The position numbers and the translations under genes are program-made. From assembly GCA_937903155.1 (NCBI GenBank), contig CALCZU010000084.1:1-21331 (forward strand): 21,331 bases of DNA, in the 5' to 3' direction. A model generated the notes under the pieces. That model made no database searches. It worked only from the letters and a program-made list of their open reading frames with translations, and had not been told where the DNA came from. Positions 1-7,058 of this stretch are shown here, piece after piece (position 1 is the first letter of the stretch; every line of letters starts with the position of its first letter). Source of the DNA: an uncultured Bdellovibrionales bacterium. Its GTDB lineage: Bacteria > Bdellovibrionota > FAC87 > UBA2466.

Positions 1-52
1 CATACGAGATAACGTGATGTGACTGGAGTTCAGACGTGTGCTCTTCCGATCT
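1..52. other. Illumina P7/TruSeq-type adapter contamination (not genomic)
   Basis: The first 52 bases match the 3' part of the Illumina P7 index adapter: CATACGAGAT, then an 8-base index AACGTGAT, then the read-2 primer site ending in GCTCTTCCGATCT. The match is recalled from the known adapter sequence and has no mismatch that I can see. Genomic sequence therefore starts at about base 53. The adapter supplies two of the three bases of the stop codon of the leftmost gene. Confidence 0.97.
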
Positions 53-2426
53 AGTAATGAACCGGGCTGTAATAAAGAAGCGGCTCTTCCTGCACAAGTG
101 ACAAAAACGAGAAATTTTTAAGACCTTCCTTGCCTAAAAAGTTTTCAGCGAAAGCAGTTCCCATTGTTCCAAACGGACTTTCAAAACCAAGAGAAGCCAA
201 GAGCGATTCGGGCGGACGGATTTCCCAAACTTCGTAATTTTCACCAGGAATATTTTCTCTCGCTGCTTCTTCGATGGTTTCCTCGAGGCCTCCAACCTTG
301 TCAATGAGCTTCAATTGAAGCGCGTCTTGTCCAAGCCACACTCTACCTTTAGCTGCGGACTCCGCTTCCGTTTGATTGAGCTTTCGTTTTGTGCCGACAT
401 ATTTCACAAACCCCGAATAGTAAGTGTCGAGGAGCCGATTCATGATCACGCGTTCATCTGCATTCCAGGACTTTGCTTCCGAATAAATCCCAGAATAGGG
501 GGATCTTCCGGTGATTTCTTTTCTCAAATCGAGCTTCTTATAGAGCCCCTCTAAACTAAATTTTCCCAAGAAGACGCCGATGGAACCTGTGTAAGTCAGC
601 TTATCTGAAAAAATTTTTCTTCCGGGAGCTGCGATCATGTATCCGCCGCTAGCGGCAACATCTCCCATCGAAATATAGACGGGGATCTCGCGATTCGTTT
701 TTTCTACGAGTGAAGCGATTTCGCTGGAGGGTAGGATTTCTCCTCCGGGACTCACAACTCGAAGAACAATCGCTTTCGTCAAAGGGTCTGACAAAGCTTC
801 TTGAAACGCTTGTTCAATTTTTTGGGGGGTGACCTGGTCCTCGCTAATAAGCGAGAGAGACCGTCTCCGATTCTGAAGGATATTTCCCTGAGCGGTGACG
901 ACGGCTATTTTAGAAGGAAGATTTAAAACGCTCCGATAAGATTTGTTTTCCTTGGTGACGATTTCATTTTTGTGAAGCTTCTCTAAAGTCGGACTTCGTT
1001 TTTCAATCGTGTCGATTAAGCCTAAAGATTTCGCATCCTCTGCCGTTAGAATCACCTTATTTAAAATTTCGTTCCAGGTAGATTTGGAAAGTTTGCGATT
1101 TTTAGAAAAAATCTCCAAGAGTTCGGATTCGATTTTTTTAAGCTCTTCGGTAGTCGCTTTTCTGGAGGCTTCGGACGCTTCTTTGCGGGTGAATGTTTCA
1201 GGAAACGATTTATATTCGCCTTTTGCTAAAAATTCGGCTGAGACACCCAGCTTATCCAAAGTTCCCTTTGCATAAAACCGCTCGGCTCTCGGGCCGAGGA
1301 TTCTTAGCTCTCCTTCGGGATCCATCACGATTTCAGTGGCAGCGCTCGCGATTAGATACGATTTAGTATCCGCATTGCCTACAACAGCGGTGACTTTTTT
1401 TCCACTCTCTCTCACTTTACGAACGGCGCGCGAGAGTTCCTCTGCACTTGCTAAGCCCAATGGAAAATCATGAATCTCGAGCGTCAAATTCGAAAGCGAA
1501 GAGTCCTCGCTAGCCACTTTTAACCTTTCAAGAAGGTCTAAGAGCGAGGGGCTTCCTTCTGAGAAGAAATTGCCATCCCGCCCTTCGTTTGAAAGCGTGT
1601 GATCGAGAACTAAGTGAAGAGTTCTCGGCCTAAAAGCAAATGAATGGTTCGGAAGAGGCATTGTCTGCATCCCGACAACCACCATTTTTTCATTAGAAGT
1701 CGGTTGAGCCGTCGCAAAAAACGAAAGCCGTCTTAAATTTAACTTGATCCCGACTTGGTATTTGTACTCTTCATGATAGCCACCGCTTAAATAAACCCCT
1801 TTAAAAGCTTCGAACTGAGCATTGACTTGGTAACCAAAGTGATTCGCGAATTTATCTCCGGAGGTTTCAATATCTCCTTGAATCATCCACCGCTTATGAG
1901 GCATCCAAGTCATTCCGGCTACACATTGAATAGGCGCCTGTAGATTTCCGACCGTCGGTCGATTCAACTTATTAAACATGAGTCCTAAACTTAAATAAGA
2001 CGTTGCGCGCACTTGCAAACCGAGATCGACTGAATGAATCGCTTTTAAACTATCGTTTTCTGAGCTGGTGAAAGAGTACCGGCCCCCCAAAAATAATTTT
2101 TTACCGATAGGGACGCCCGCCGCCCCCGAAAAGCGCAAGTAGGGGTCTTGCATCACTGAGAGCTTTTCAAATCCCAATCCGATAGAACCGTAAGCCATCG
2201 AAAATGCAAAGTCATTCGGCGCTCCGTCGCTAAAGGCGTATTCAAAGCTACTCGTTAAACGAGCGTTATTGAGAAGAGTTTGGTAACTGAGAGCAGAAGG
2301 GTTTGTAAAAACACTTCTCGAATCATAGTAATGCGAGACACTTGTCCCGACTTCAAGACCAGAGTTTAAAGTGTCTGAAAACGCAAGCGTCGAAACCAAT
2401 ACTAATAAAAGCAGTTTTATATTCAT
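51..2426 (-). CDS. sppA: SppA-like signal peptide peptidase (S49) fused to an N-terminal outer-membrane-barrel-like domain; 3' end cut by adapter
   Basis: Serine protease of family S49, which in other bacteria degrades leftover signal peptides and other membrane-associated peptides. Residues 1-17 look like a signal peptide. Residues about 20-265 are rich in alternating aromatic and small residues and begin with an NPSALS segment like that of PorV/UPF0164 beta-barrel proteins. Residues about 265-780 hold two S49 repeats. The expected catalytic pair is visible: Lys406 (in KGEYKS) in the first repeat and Ser593 (in AASGGY) in the second. E. coli SppA is about 618 aa with a membrane anchor and no barrel domain. 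The ATG has an AAAGGA site 5 nt upstream and overlaps the upstream gene's stop by 4 bp. The apparent stop (51-53) is two adapter bases plus one genomic base, so the true C-terminus is unknown. The S49 call is firm; the barrel location is inference. Confidence 0.9.
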   Translation of the reverse strand: MNIKLLLLVLVSTLAFSDTLNSGLEVGTSVSHYYDSRSVFTNPSALSYQTLLNNARLTSSFEYAFSDGAPNDFAFSMAYGSIGLGFEKLSVMQDPYLRFSGAAGVPIGKKLFLGGRYSFTSSENDSLKAIHSVDLGLQVRATSYLSLGLMFNKLNRPTVGNLQAPIQCVAGMTWMPHKRWMIQGDIETSGDKFANHFGYQVNAQFEAFKGVYLSGGYHEEYKYQVGIKLNLRRLSFFATAQPTSNEKMVVVGMQTMPLPNHSFAFRPRTLHLVLDHTLSNEGRDGNFFSEGSPSLLDLLERLKVASEDSSLSNLTLEIHDFPLGLASAEELSRAVRKVRESGKKVTAVVGNADTKSYLIASAATEIVMDPEGELRILGPRAERFYAKGTLDKLGVSAEFLAKGEYKSFPETFTRKEASEASRKATTEELKKIESELLEIFSKNRKLSKSTWNEILNKVILTAEDAKSLGLIDTIEKRSPTLEKLHKNEIVTKENKSYRSVLNLPSKIAVVTAQGNILQNRRRSLSLISEDQVTPQKIEQAFQEALSDPLTKAIVLRVVSPGGEILPSSEIASLVEKTNREIPVYISMGDVAASGGYMIAAPGRKIFSDKLTYTGSIGVFLGKFSLEGLYKKLDLRKEITGRSPYSGIYSEAKSWNADERVIMNRLLDTYYSGFVKYVGTKRKLNQTEAESAAKGRVWLGQDALQLKLIDKVGGLEETIEEAARENIPGENYEVWEIRPPESLLASLGFESPFGTMGTAFAENFLGKEGLKNFSFLSLVQEEPLLYYSPVHY

Positions 2427-3313
2427 GGCGATCCTTTAGGGCAGGTTTCACTCAACCATTTTTTTAGTTCATCAATACTTTTTCTGTCTTCTGGGGAAAG
2501 CGTCCAGCCTGCATAAAAAGAAAGAGCGACATTTCCAGTGCAGATTTTTGTTACGTCGTTGGGAAGAAGACTTTTTCCGGCTTGAATAAAGGAAGCGATA
2601 TTCTCAAAGTTATCTAGATGTAGTTTTGTGCGTTCGTGGTATGCGGGAATTCCTAAATAAATCGTCTTCTCGGGCTTTTCAGATGCCCATTGGTTTGCCA
2701 GACGGATATTTTCAGTCAGAAGTTTTAAGTAGTCGGCTGAGTTTTGAGATCCAGAGTCGTAAAGCATGACGTCAAGTCCGTCTATCGCTGACAGAATTTT
2801 TCTAGCCGCGGCTTTCTTCCAACTCGAAGCCTGAGAATTTTCCGCGATAAAAGGGACAGCGAGTCTTAGTTTCAATTTAGGACTCAACGTCGATTTCAAT
2901 TGAGTTAAGAATTCGACCAGCCACTCTTCATTCCCAGTGAGAGGTTCGATGTCCAGTTCAACCGCACTGAAGCACGATTTGGTGAGAGCTTTATTTAAAT
3001 CGTTCCCCAGCAGTTCTGCAGCCGTGACCGAGAGCGAATCTTTTTTTCCTAATCGGTGGGTAACCCAAGCGATCAATCGGTAGTCTTTATCGCAAAGAGA
3101 TTTCCACTGGCTTGCCTCTCCGACCGTTTTTAAATTTCCGCTTTTACTAAAAATGCCTGTTTTCAAAATTAGAAAGCTGGGCTCGTAACGGGTATTGAGA
3201 GCGCGAGGGATTTCTGGCACTCGCTTGTACCAGGCTCCAAGTTCATAAGCCTGTGAAAACTGGGAGAAAAACAATAAAAACCACAGCGTGAATCGGTTGA
3301 ATGGGGGCCTCAA
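2423..3313 (-). CDS. Secreted TIM-barrel protein resembling glycoside hydrolase family 18
   Basis: 296-aa exported protein. Residues 1-22 form a signal peptide ending SQA before YELG. The body has features of a GH18-like TIM barrel: AVELDIEPL (residues 118-125), with D121 and E123 in the place of the DxE end of the GH18 DxxDxDxE motif, and DGLDVMLYD (178-186), like the later strand carrying the conserved M-x-Y-D. The full DxxDxDxE is not present, so activity on chitin- or peptidoglycan-type sugars is a guess. The start is a TTG, chosen because GAGG lies about 10 nt upstream and no later Met would keep the signal peptide. It is translationally coupled (4-bp overlap) to the SppA-like gene, suggesting a two-gene envelope operon. 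Confidence 0.75.
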   Translation of the reverse strand: MRPPFNRFTLWFLLFFSQFSQAYELGAWYKRVPEIPRALNTRYEPSFLILKTGIFSKSGNLKTVGEASQWKSLCDKDYRLIAWVTHRLGKKDSLSVTAAELLGNDLNKALTKSCFSAVELDIEPLTGNEEWLVEFLTQLKSTLSPKLKLRLAVPFIAENSQASSWKKAAARKILSAIDGLDVMLYDSGSQNSADYLKLLTENIRLANQWASEKPEKTIYLGIPAYHERTKLHLDNFENIASFIQAGKSLLPNDVTKICTGNVALSFYAGWTLSPEDRKSIDELKKWLSETCPKGSP

Positions 3314-3352
3314 GTTGCACTTACCTCGTCCTTTTGGTATTTATTCCATTCT
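3314..3352. promoter_or_regulatory. Compact divergent promoter region (39 bp)
   Basis: Only 39 bp separate the divergent start codons. On the minus strand, TAGAAT (3348-3353) fits a -10 box that would leave a leader of about 28 nt containing the GAGG ribosome site, though its -35 (TTTTTC) is poor. On the plus strand, TTGCAC (3315-3320) and TATTTA (3338-3343) are 17 bp apart. That would place transcription start within a few bases of the ATG at 3353, consistent with the lack of a Shine-Dalgarno site there. Both assignments are weak. Confidence 0.3.
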
Positions 3353-3757
3353 ATGGCACTAGATGCACTCGAAAAAGACAGATTACGACAAAAGATGGCG
3401 GTTCGTCTTGGCGTATTTCTCGAAAATTCTAAATTTCTGACCTGCATTAGCTGCCATTATTACGAAGAACCGCATACTTGTGAACTCTGTCAAATGACGC
3501 ACACCGAGGAAATGGTCGTCGTTAAAAATCGTGCGAACAAGAAAATGCACCTGGCATTGAGTTGTCTGAAAGAAATGATTCGTTTCCGAGTCGTCGACGA
3601 GGTCGAAGATTTAGGCCGTTGGCTTGAAAAGATGGTGGAATTAAAATCCGATTTCGAAAAGAGAAAATTAGAATCCGCACATCAACGTGAAGAAGAACGG
3701 AAAAGGCTCGAGAAGAAAGTTATTTTAAGAAAACGCAGTCCTCTTGTTTTAGGCTAA
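3353..3757 (+). CDS. Small Cys-rich (putative zinc-finger) protein with charged C-terminal helix
   Basis: 134 aa, not assigned to a family that I recognise. Visible features are two CxxC pairs, C31-C34 and C43-C46, with H35, H41 and H50 close by and C71 further on. This suggests a zinc ribbon or treble-clef-like site. Residues about 95-128 are very rich in Lys, Arg and Glu and look like a single long, possibly coiled-coil, helix. There is no signal peptide, so it should be cytoplasmic. No good ribosome site precedes the ATG; a leaderless mRNA is possible. It lies 10 bp upstream of cinA on the same strand and is probably co-transcribed with it. Function unknown; nucleic-acid binding is only a possibility. 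Confidence 0.7.
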   Translation: MALDALEKDRLRQKMAVRLGVFLENSKFLTCISCHYYEEPHTCELCQMTHTEEMVVVKNRANKKMHLALSCLKEMIRFRVVDEVEDLGRWLEKMVELKSDFEKRKLESAHQREEERKRLEKKVILRKRSPLVLG

Positions 3758-3767
3758 ACTGATCACA

Positions 3768-5006
3768 GTGAAACCACTCAAAATTGAAACTCTACCCATC
3801 GGTGACGAACTCCTCACAGGAAGAATCGCCGATACGAATTCGCAATGGGTTGCAGATAGGCTTTTTGAATTAGGAGCCAGGCTTGAGCGTTCGAGTGTCA
3901 TCGCCGATGAGCCCACGACCATCCGCAATACTTTGCAAGAGGTGGCTGGAAGGGCAGACATCGCTGTAGTTTTTGGTGGCCTAGGCCCGACATCGGATGA
4001 TCGAACTGCCGAGTGCGCGGCAAAAGTCCTGGGAGTAGATCTCGTCGAAGATATTCCCTCAAAAGAAAGGTTAATAACCGCACTCAAGGCCCGTAACCGG
4101 GCCATCACTCCGCAAGCGCTGAAACAGATTGTTTACCCTGAAGGAACACTCCCCATTCCCAATCTGAAAGGGGCTGCGACGGGCTTTAGCTTTCATTTAG
4201 AGGGCTGTAAGTTCTTCTTTTTGCCAGGGGTGCCTTTTGAGATGAAGGCCATGTTTTCTGATTTTGTATTTCCAGAGATCCAAAAATATCTTTCACAATC
4301 TGAAAAGCTTCTGCACGCAACGTGGAGATGCCACGAAATTCCCGAATCTGAATTACAAAGACTCATGGATCCGATCGAAGCGAAGCTTCCAGCCAATGCT
4401 TATCTCGGATATCGGACCCGCTATCCCGAAAACTTTTTAACACTTTATTGGAAAACGACATCTAAAGAGCATCCTCCCGAAATGTTAGCTTTCGAAAAAG
4501 AGATTTCGAGTCTGGTCTCGAATTATTGCTACAGCCAAGAAAATGAAGAGCTCGAGGAATTGATTTTTGAAAAGTTAAAAAAGCAGAAAAAGACTTTAGC
4601 CGTGGCTGAGTCTTGCACCGGCGGGCAAGTGTCGGAGATTTTGACTCGAGTTCCTGGAATTTCTGAAGTTTTTTTTGGAGGCGTCACGGTTTATCAAAAT
4701 GCCGCAAAAGAAAAACTTCTCGGAGTGACTCTCGCAAAACCCGAAGATGCGGTGTCTGAAAATTGTACTTTGCAGCTTGCTCAAAAAATTAAACAGATTA
4801 GCGGTGCTTCGATTGGCGCTGCAGTGACGGGTTACTTAGGTCCGAGCGGAGGGACTGAAAAAGATCCGATTGGGACGATTTATCTCTGTGTTGTCGGGGA
4901 GAAAGTCTTCAACAAGCGGGTGATGCTTCTTGCTCGCGATCGCAATATTGTCAAAAAAATCGCTGCGACTTTTCTACTCGCAGAAATCAATCGCGTTTTA
5001 ACGTAA
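3768..5006 (+). CDS. cinA: CinA-family protein: MoCF-like domain plus nicotinamide-nucleotide amidase domain
   Basis: Full-length 412-aa CinA. The N-terminal MoCF-like domain (about 1-170) opens with GDELLTGRI (12-20) followed by DTNS, and carries the GGLGPTSDD segment. In characterised CinA proteins this part acts on ADP-ribose or related pyrophosphates. The C-terminal domain (about 255-412) carries AESCTGG (280-286), the hallmark of PncC, which deamidates nicotinamide mononucleotide back to nicotinate mononucleotide for NAD recycling. The start is GTG; no upstream ATG fits and the reading starts directly at the conserved core. It follows the Cys-rich gene by 10 bp and ends at a strong hairpin terminator. 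NAD recycling would link it in theme to nadE (11565-13175). Confidence 0.95.
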   Translation: MKPLKIETLPIGDELLTGRIADTNSQWVADRLFELGARLERSSVIADEPTTIRNTLQEVAGRADIAVVFGGLGPTSDDRTAECAAKVLGVDLVEDIPSKERLITALKARNRAITPQALKQIVYPEGTLPIPNLKGAATGFSFHLEGCKFFFLPGVPFEMKAMFSDFVFPEIQKYLSQSEKLLHATWRCHEIPESELQRLMDPIEAKLPANAYLGYRTRYPENFLTLYWKTTSKEHPPEMLAFEKEISSLVSNYCYSQENEELEELIFEKLKKQKKTLAVAESCTGGQVSEILTRVPGISEVFFGGVTVYQNAAKEKLLGVTLAKPEDAVSENCTLQLAQKIKQISGASIGAAVTGYLGPSGGTEKDPIGTIYLCVVGEKVFNKRVMLLARDRNIVKKIAATFLLAEINRVLT

Positions 5007-5012
5007 AAAAAA

Positions 5013-5034
5013 ACCTCCGAATTTCTCCGGAGGT
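5013..5034. terminator. Bidirectional intrinsic terminator between cinA and the H1-like gene
   Basis: Perfect 7-bp stem ACCTCCG / CGGAGGT with an 8-nt loop. Read on the minus strand it is followed by a run of nine T (complement of the A run 5005-5013), an ideal terminator for the leftward histone-like gene. On the plus strand it is followed by a weaker CTTTC tail and lies 6 bp after the cinA stop, so it probably also ends cinA transcripts. Confidence 0.88.
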
Positions 5035-5060
5035 CTTTCAGATTCATTAAGGCTTAAATT

Positions 5061-5375
5061 TTACTCTTCGTCTTCACCGTGGCCGTTACCGTTGCCACTC
5101 AAAGCGTATCCAGCCGTCGCGCCCATCGCAGCACCTGCAACGCCAGCTGCGGCCATTTTGCCGTATCCAGTTGTCGGTTTTGCAGCTTGTTTTTTCGCAG
5201 GAGCAGCAGCCGCTTTTTTAGGAGCAGCTTTTTTTGCTTTTGCGGGCTTCTTAGCTTTCGCAGCTTTCTTTGCTTTTGCTTTTTTAGGAGCCTTTTTTGC
5301 TTTCGCTTTTTTCGCAGTTTTCTTTGCGGGTTTTTTCGCTTTTGCTTTTGCTTTCGCTTTTTTCTTTTTCGCCAT
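5061..5375 (-). CDS. Histone H1-like Lys/Ala-rich protein with glycine-zipper and acidic tail
   Basis: 104 aa. Residues 2-66 are a low-complexity run of Lys, Ala and Pro (KAKAK, KKPAKK, KKAPKK units) like the C-terminal tail of eukaryotic histone H1 and bacterial H1-like proteins, which bind and compact DNA. Residues about 75-94 form an unexpected small-residue stretch with G at regular spacing (a glycine-zipper-like, possibly membrane-inserting or packing helix), and the last residues are GEDEE. The start is well supported: GGAGGA lies 5 nt upstream of the ATG. It is divergent from another Lys-rich gene (5608-6093) across a shared 232-bp region and ends at the strong terminator at 5013-5034. 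DNA binding follows from composition; the role of the zipper segment is unknown. Confidence 0.85.
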   Translation of the reverse strand: MAKKKKAKAKAKAKKPAKKTAKKAKAKKAPKKAKAKKAAKAKKPAKAKKAAPKKAAAAPAKKQAAKPTTGYGKMAAAGVAGAAMGATAGYALSGNGNGHGEDEE

Positions 5376-5607
5376 TTGAATCCTCCAATATTGTAATTCG
5401 AAAAATTGTTCGCAAACCTAGCATATTTTTGATGCGGGATCAAAGGGGCCATGTGTCAGAAATATTTAATCATTTCCGCGAAATTGGTATTGCAAAAATT
5501 TCAAAAAGAGTTTATCCATGATCTTAAACAAGGCAGATCTGTTTTTTAAAACAAAAAATCAGGGGTCAGAAGTTTAGACGATCTGGTACCAAAGTCATGG
5601 GGGGCTT
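5376..5607. promoter_or_regulatory. Shared divergent control region of two histone-like genes
   Basis: 232 bp without a credible gene. It contains a 17-bp interrupted palindrome TTTGAT-N5-ATCAAA at 5428-5444, which overlaps a weak minus-strand -35 (TTGATC) paired with TAGGTT 17 bp on, upstream of the H1-like gene. Toward the rightward gene there is TTGCAA (5490-5495) and TATCCA (5513-5518), 17 bp apart, a weak promoter candidate that would give a leader of about 80 nt. The rest is AT-rich. Both promoters are guesses; the palindrome is directly visible. Confidence 0.35.
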
Positions 5608-6093
5608 ATGGCCAAGAGAGTTAGGGCAACGACCGCGAAAATCGCATTACTTGCGGCATCGAAGAAGAAACCTGCTGTTAAGCAAGCCAAAAAAGTAGCT
5701 ACAAAAGTTGTCGTGGCCGCTAAAAAGCTCGCAAAAGAAGTCCACACACAGCAAAAAAGCATCAAAAAAAACACCGACAAAATCGCCGCAAAAGCCGCTG
5801 AACTTTTGGCTAAAAAAGCCGAAAGACCAGTCGCTGCGCTCGCGGCTGTCGGAGCAAAATCCAAAAACGTGATGTTCGGAAAGTCCGCTGGGAGACCTCC
5901 AGGTCGCCGGGGCAGACGTCCCAAGAACATGGATTACCAACCTTCGAATAACGAAGAAGAATCCTATGTGCTTGAGAATGACTACGAAACGCTCGAGTAT
6001 GATACGGGCATTCGGGTAAAAAGCGGAAAAGACGACGTCATGAGTTTGGACAGGGTAGAAGATTTCGACGAAGAATTGAACTTCGATTGGTAA
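5608..6093 (+). CDS. Lys/Ala-rich histone-like protein with AT-hook-like motif and acidic C-terminus
   Basis: 161 aa with three zones. Residues 1-72 are basic and alanine-rich, H1-like and helix-forming. Residues 95-106 read GRPPGRRGRRPK, which closely resembles AT-hook DNA-minor-groove motifs (core GRP flanked by basic residues). Residues about 115-161 are strongly acidic and end in NFDW. No signal peptide or membrane segment is seen, so a nucleoid-associated role is likely from composition. The ATG at 5608 is preceded by a G-rich stretch at poor distance; an ATG at 5597 is in another frame. It is divergent from the H1-like gene and convergent with the protease gene, whose stop is only 6 bp away. 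No homology is claimed beyond motif level. Confidence 0.85.
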   Translation: MAKRVRATTAKIALLAASKKKPAVKQAKKVATKVVVAAKKLAKEVHTQQKSIKKNTDKIAAKAAELLAKKAERPVAALAAVGAKSKNVMFGKSAGRPPGRRGRRPKNMDYQPSNNEEESYVLENDYETLEYDTGIRVKSGKDDVMSLDRVEDFDEELNFDW

Positions 6094-6099
6094 TCCAGA

Positions 6100-6954
6100 T
6101 CATTCTCCTTCTATTTTTAAATTCGTGATTCGGGAGACCCAGCTGTAAGTCGCGTCGCTTTCTTTTTTCCAGCGTCGCACGTAGCGGCAGGGTTTCTTTG
6201 TTTTCGGGTGAATGATGGGTTGTTCGAATTCGCCGAAGCCCACAGCTACAATGCCTTCCACTTCGAAGGTTTCGGCATTTAATACGGGCGAGCCCGAATT
6301 TCCGGAAAATAAATCCGAATCAATTTCGAAATAGGTTTCAGAATTCGAATTCTGGTTGTCTTGAACTTTCCCGGACTCGACGACTTTGAGCGGAATACCG
6401 TGGGGGAACCCCATCAGGATGACCGGCGTGCGAAGGGCAGGGGCTTTATCGCTCAATCCGAAGGGTTTTCGATTCCTCACGGCTCTATCGAGCTGGATGA
6501 CGGCATAGTCGGGGTCATTTGAACTTGCGAGAAGTTTCTTGCATCCATAAACCTGATCTTTTCCAAACGAGTGAGGAAACTCCTTTTCGTTTGAAATCTG
6601 AAAATCGAAAACAAAGGAGAGCGAATCGCAAACCTCTTGATTGGCCACACAGTGCCCAGCCGTCGCAATTCGGTCTGGCGCGACGAGGAATGCCGTACAA
6701 ACGGCGGGATTCATTTGGTTTGCATAAGTTTCATCTGGGCAGAGTTCTGCCCATTTTTCGTAGGTTTCGGTTTTTGCAGAAAGCTTCCACCCGGTTTTCA
6801 AGTGTTCGAGGGAGTCTGTCTTAAACACTGCAGCCACTCCCGAAGATAATTTTTTTAAAGAATCAGGAACTTCATAAAATTCTCTGCGGTGGTCGGTCAC
6901 ATGAATCGCCGCAAAGAGCGAAGAGCTCAGAAGAGAAACCAAAATGAACTTCAT
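6100..6954 (-). CDS. Secreted trypsin/V8-like serine protease (S1 fold)
   Basis: 284-aa exported chymotrypsin-fold protease. Residues 1-15 form a signal peptide (SSLFA then AIHV). The catalytic triad is visible: His101 in TAGHC, Asp149 in NDPDYAVIQLD and Ser220 in GNSGSPV. Cys86 and Cys102 flank the His as in many S1 enzymes and could form a disulfide. The layout (short N-terminal segment, GFPHGIP before the Ser motif) is closer to bacterial V8/glutamyl-endopeptidase-like members than to trypsin itself. Substrate and specificity cannot be read from sequence. It is a single gene with no clear ribosome site (only weak purines before the ATG) and no obvious terminator, since the convergent neighbour starts 6 bp beyond its stop. 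Confidence 0.9.
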   Translation of the reverse strand: MKFILVSLLSSSLFAAIHVTDHRREFYEVPDSLKKLSSGVAAVFKTDSLEHLKTGWKLSAKTETYEKWAELCPDETYANQMNPAVCTAFLVAPDRIATAGHCVANQEVCDSLSFVFDFQISNEKEFPHSFGKDQVYGCKKLLASSNDPDYAVIQLDRAVRNRKPFGLSDKAPALRTPVILMGFPHGIPLKVVESGKVQDNQNSNSETYFEIDSDLFSGNSGSPVLNAETFEVEGIVAVGFGEFEQPIIHPKTKKPCRYVRRWKKESDATYSWVSRITNLKIEGE

Positions 6955-7058
6955 GAAACAAAACTAGAAGCTCGCGCACTCCAAAGGCAAACGCTCGGAG
7001 AAGATGTCGTTTTTTTTTGATAAGGTTTTATTTGCGTACTGAGAAAAGCAAAGATTGA

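Noticed and set aside
3749..4108. 119-aa minus-strand frame inside cinA
   Set aside because: Lies entirely against the conserved CinA coding sequence, Ser/Ala/Arg-rich shadow composition, no ribosome site.
5079..5396. Overlapping plus-strand frames (and a second minus-strand frame) through the H1-like gene region
   Set aside because: They are mirror frames of the low-complexity Lys/Ala codons, rich in Phe/Cys/Arg, without ribosome sites. The minus-strand frame at 5061-5375 has an ideal GGAGGA site and a terminator.
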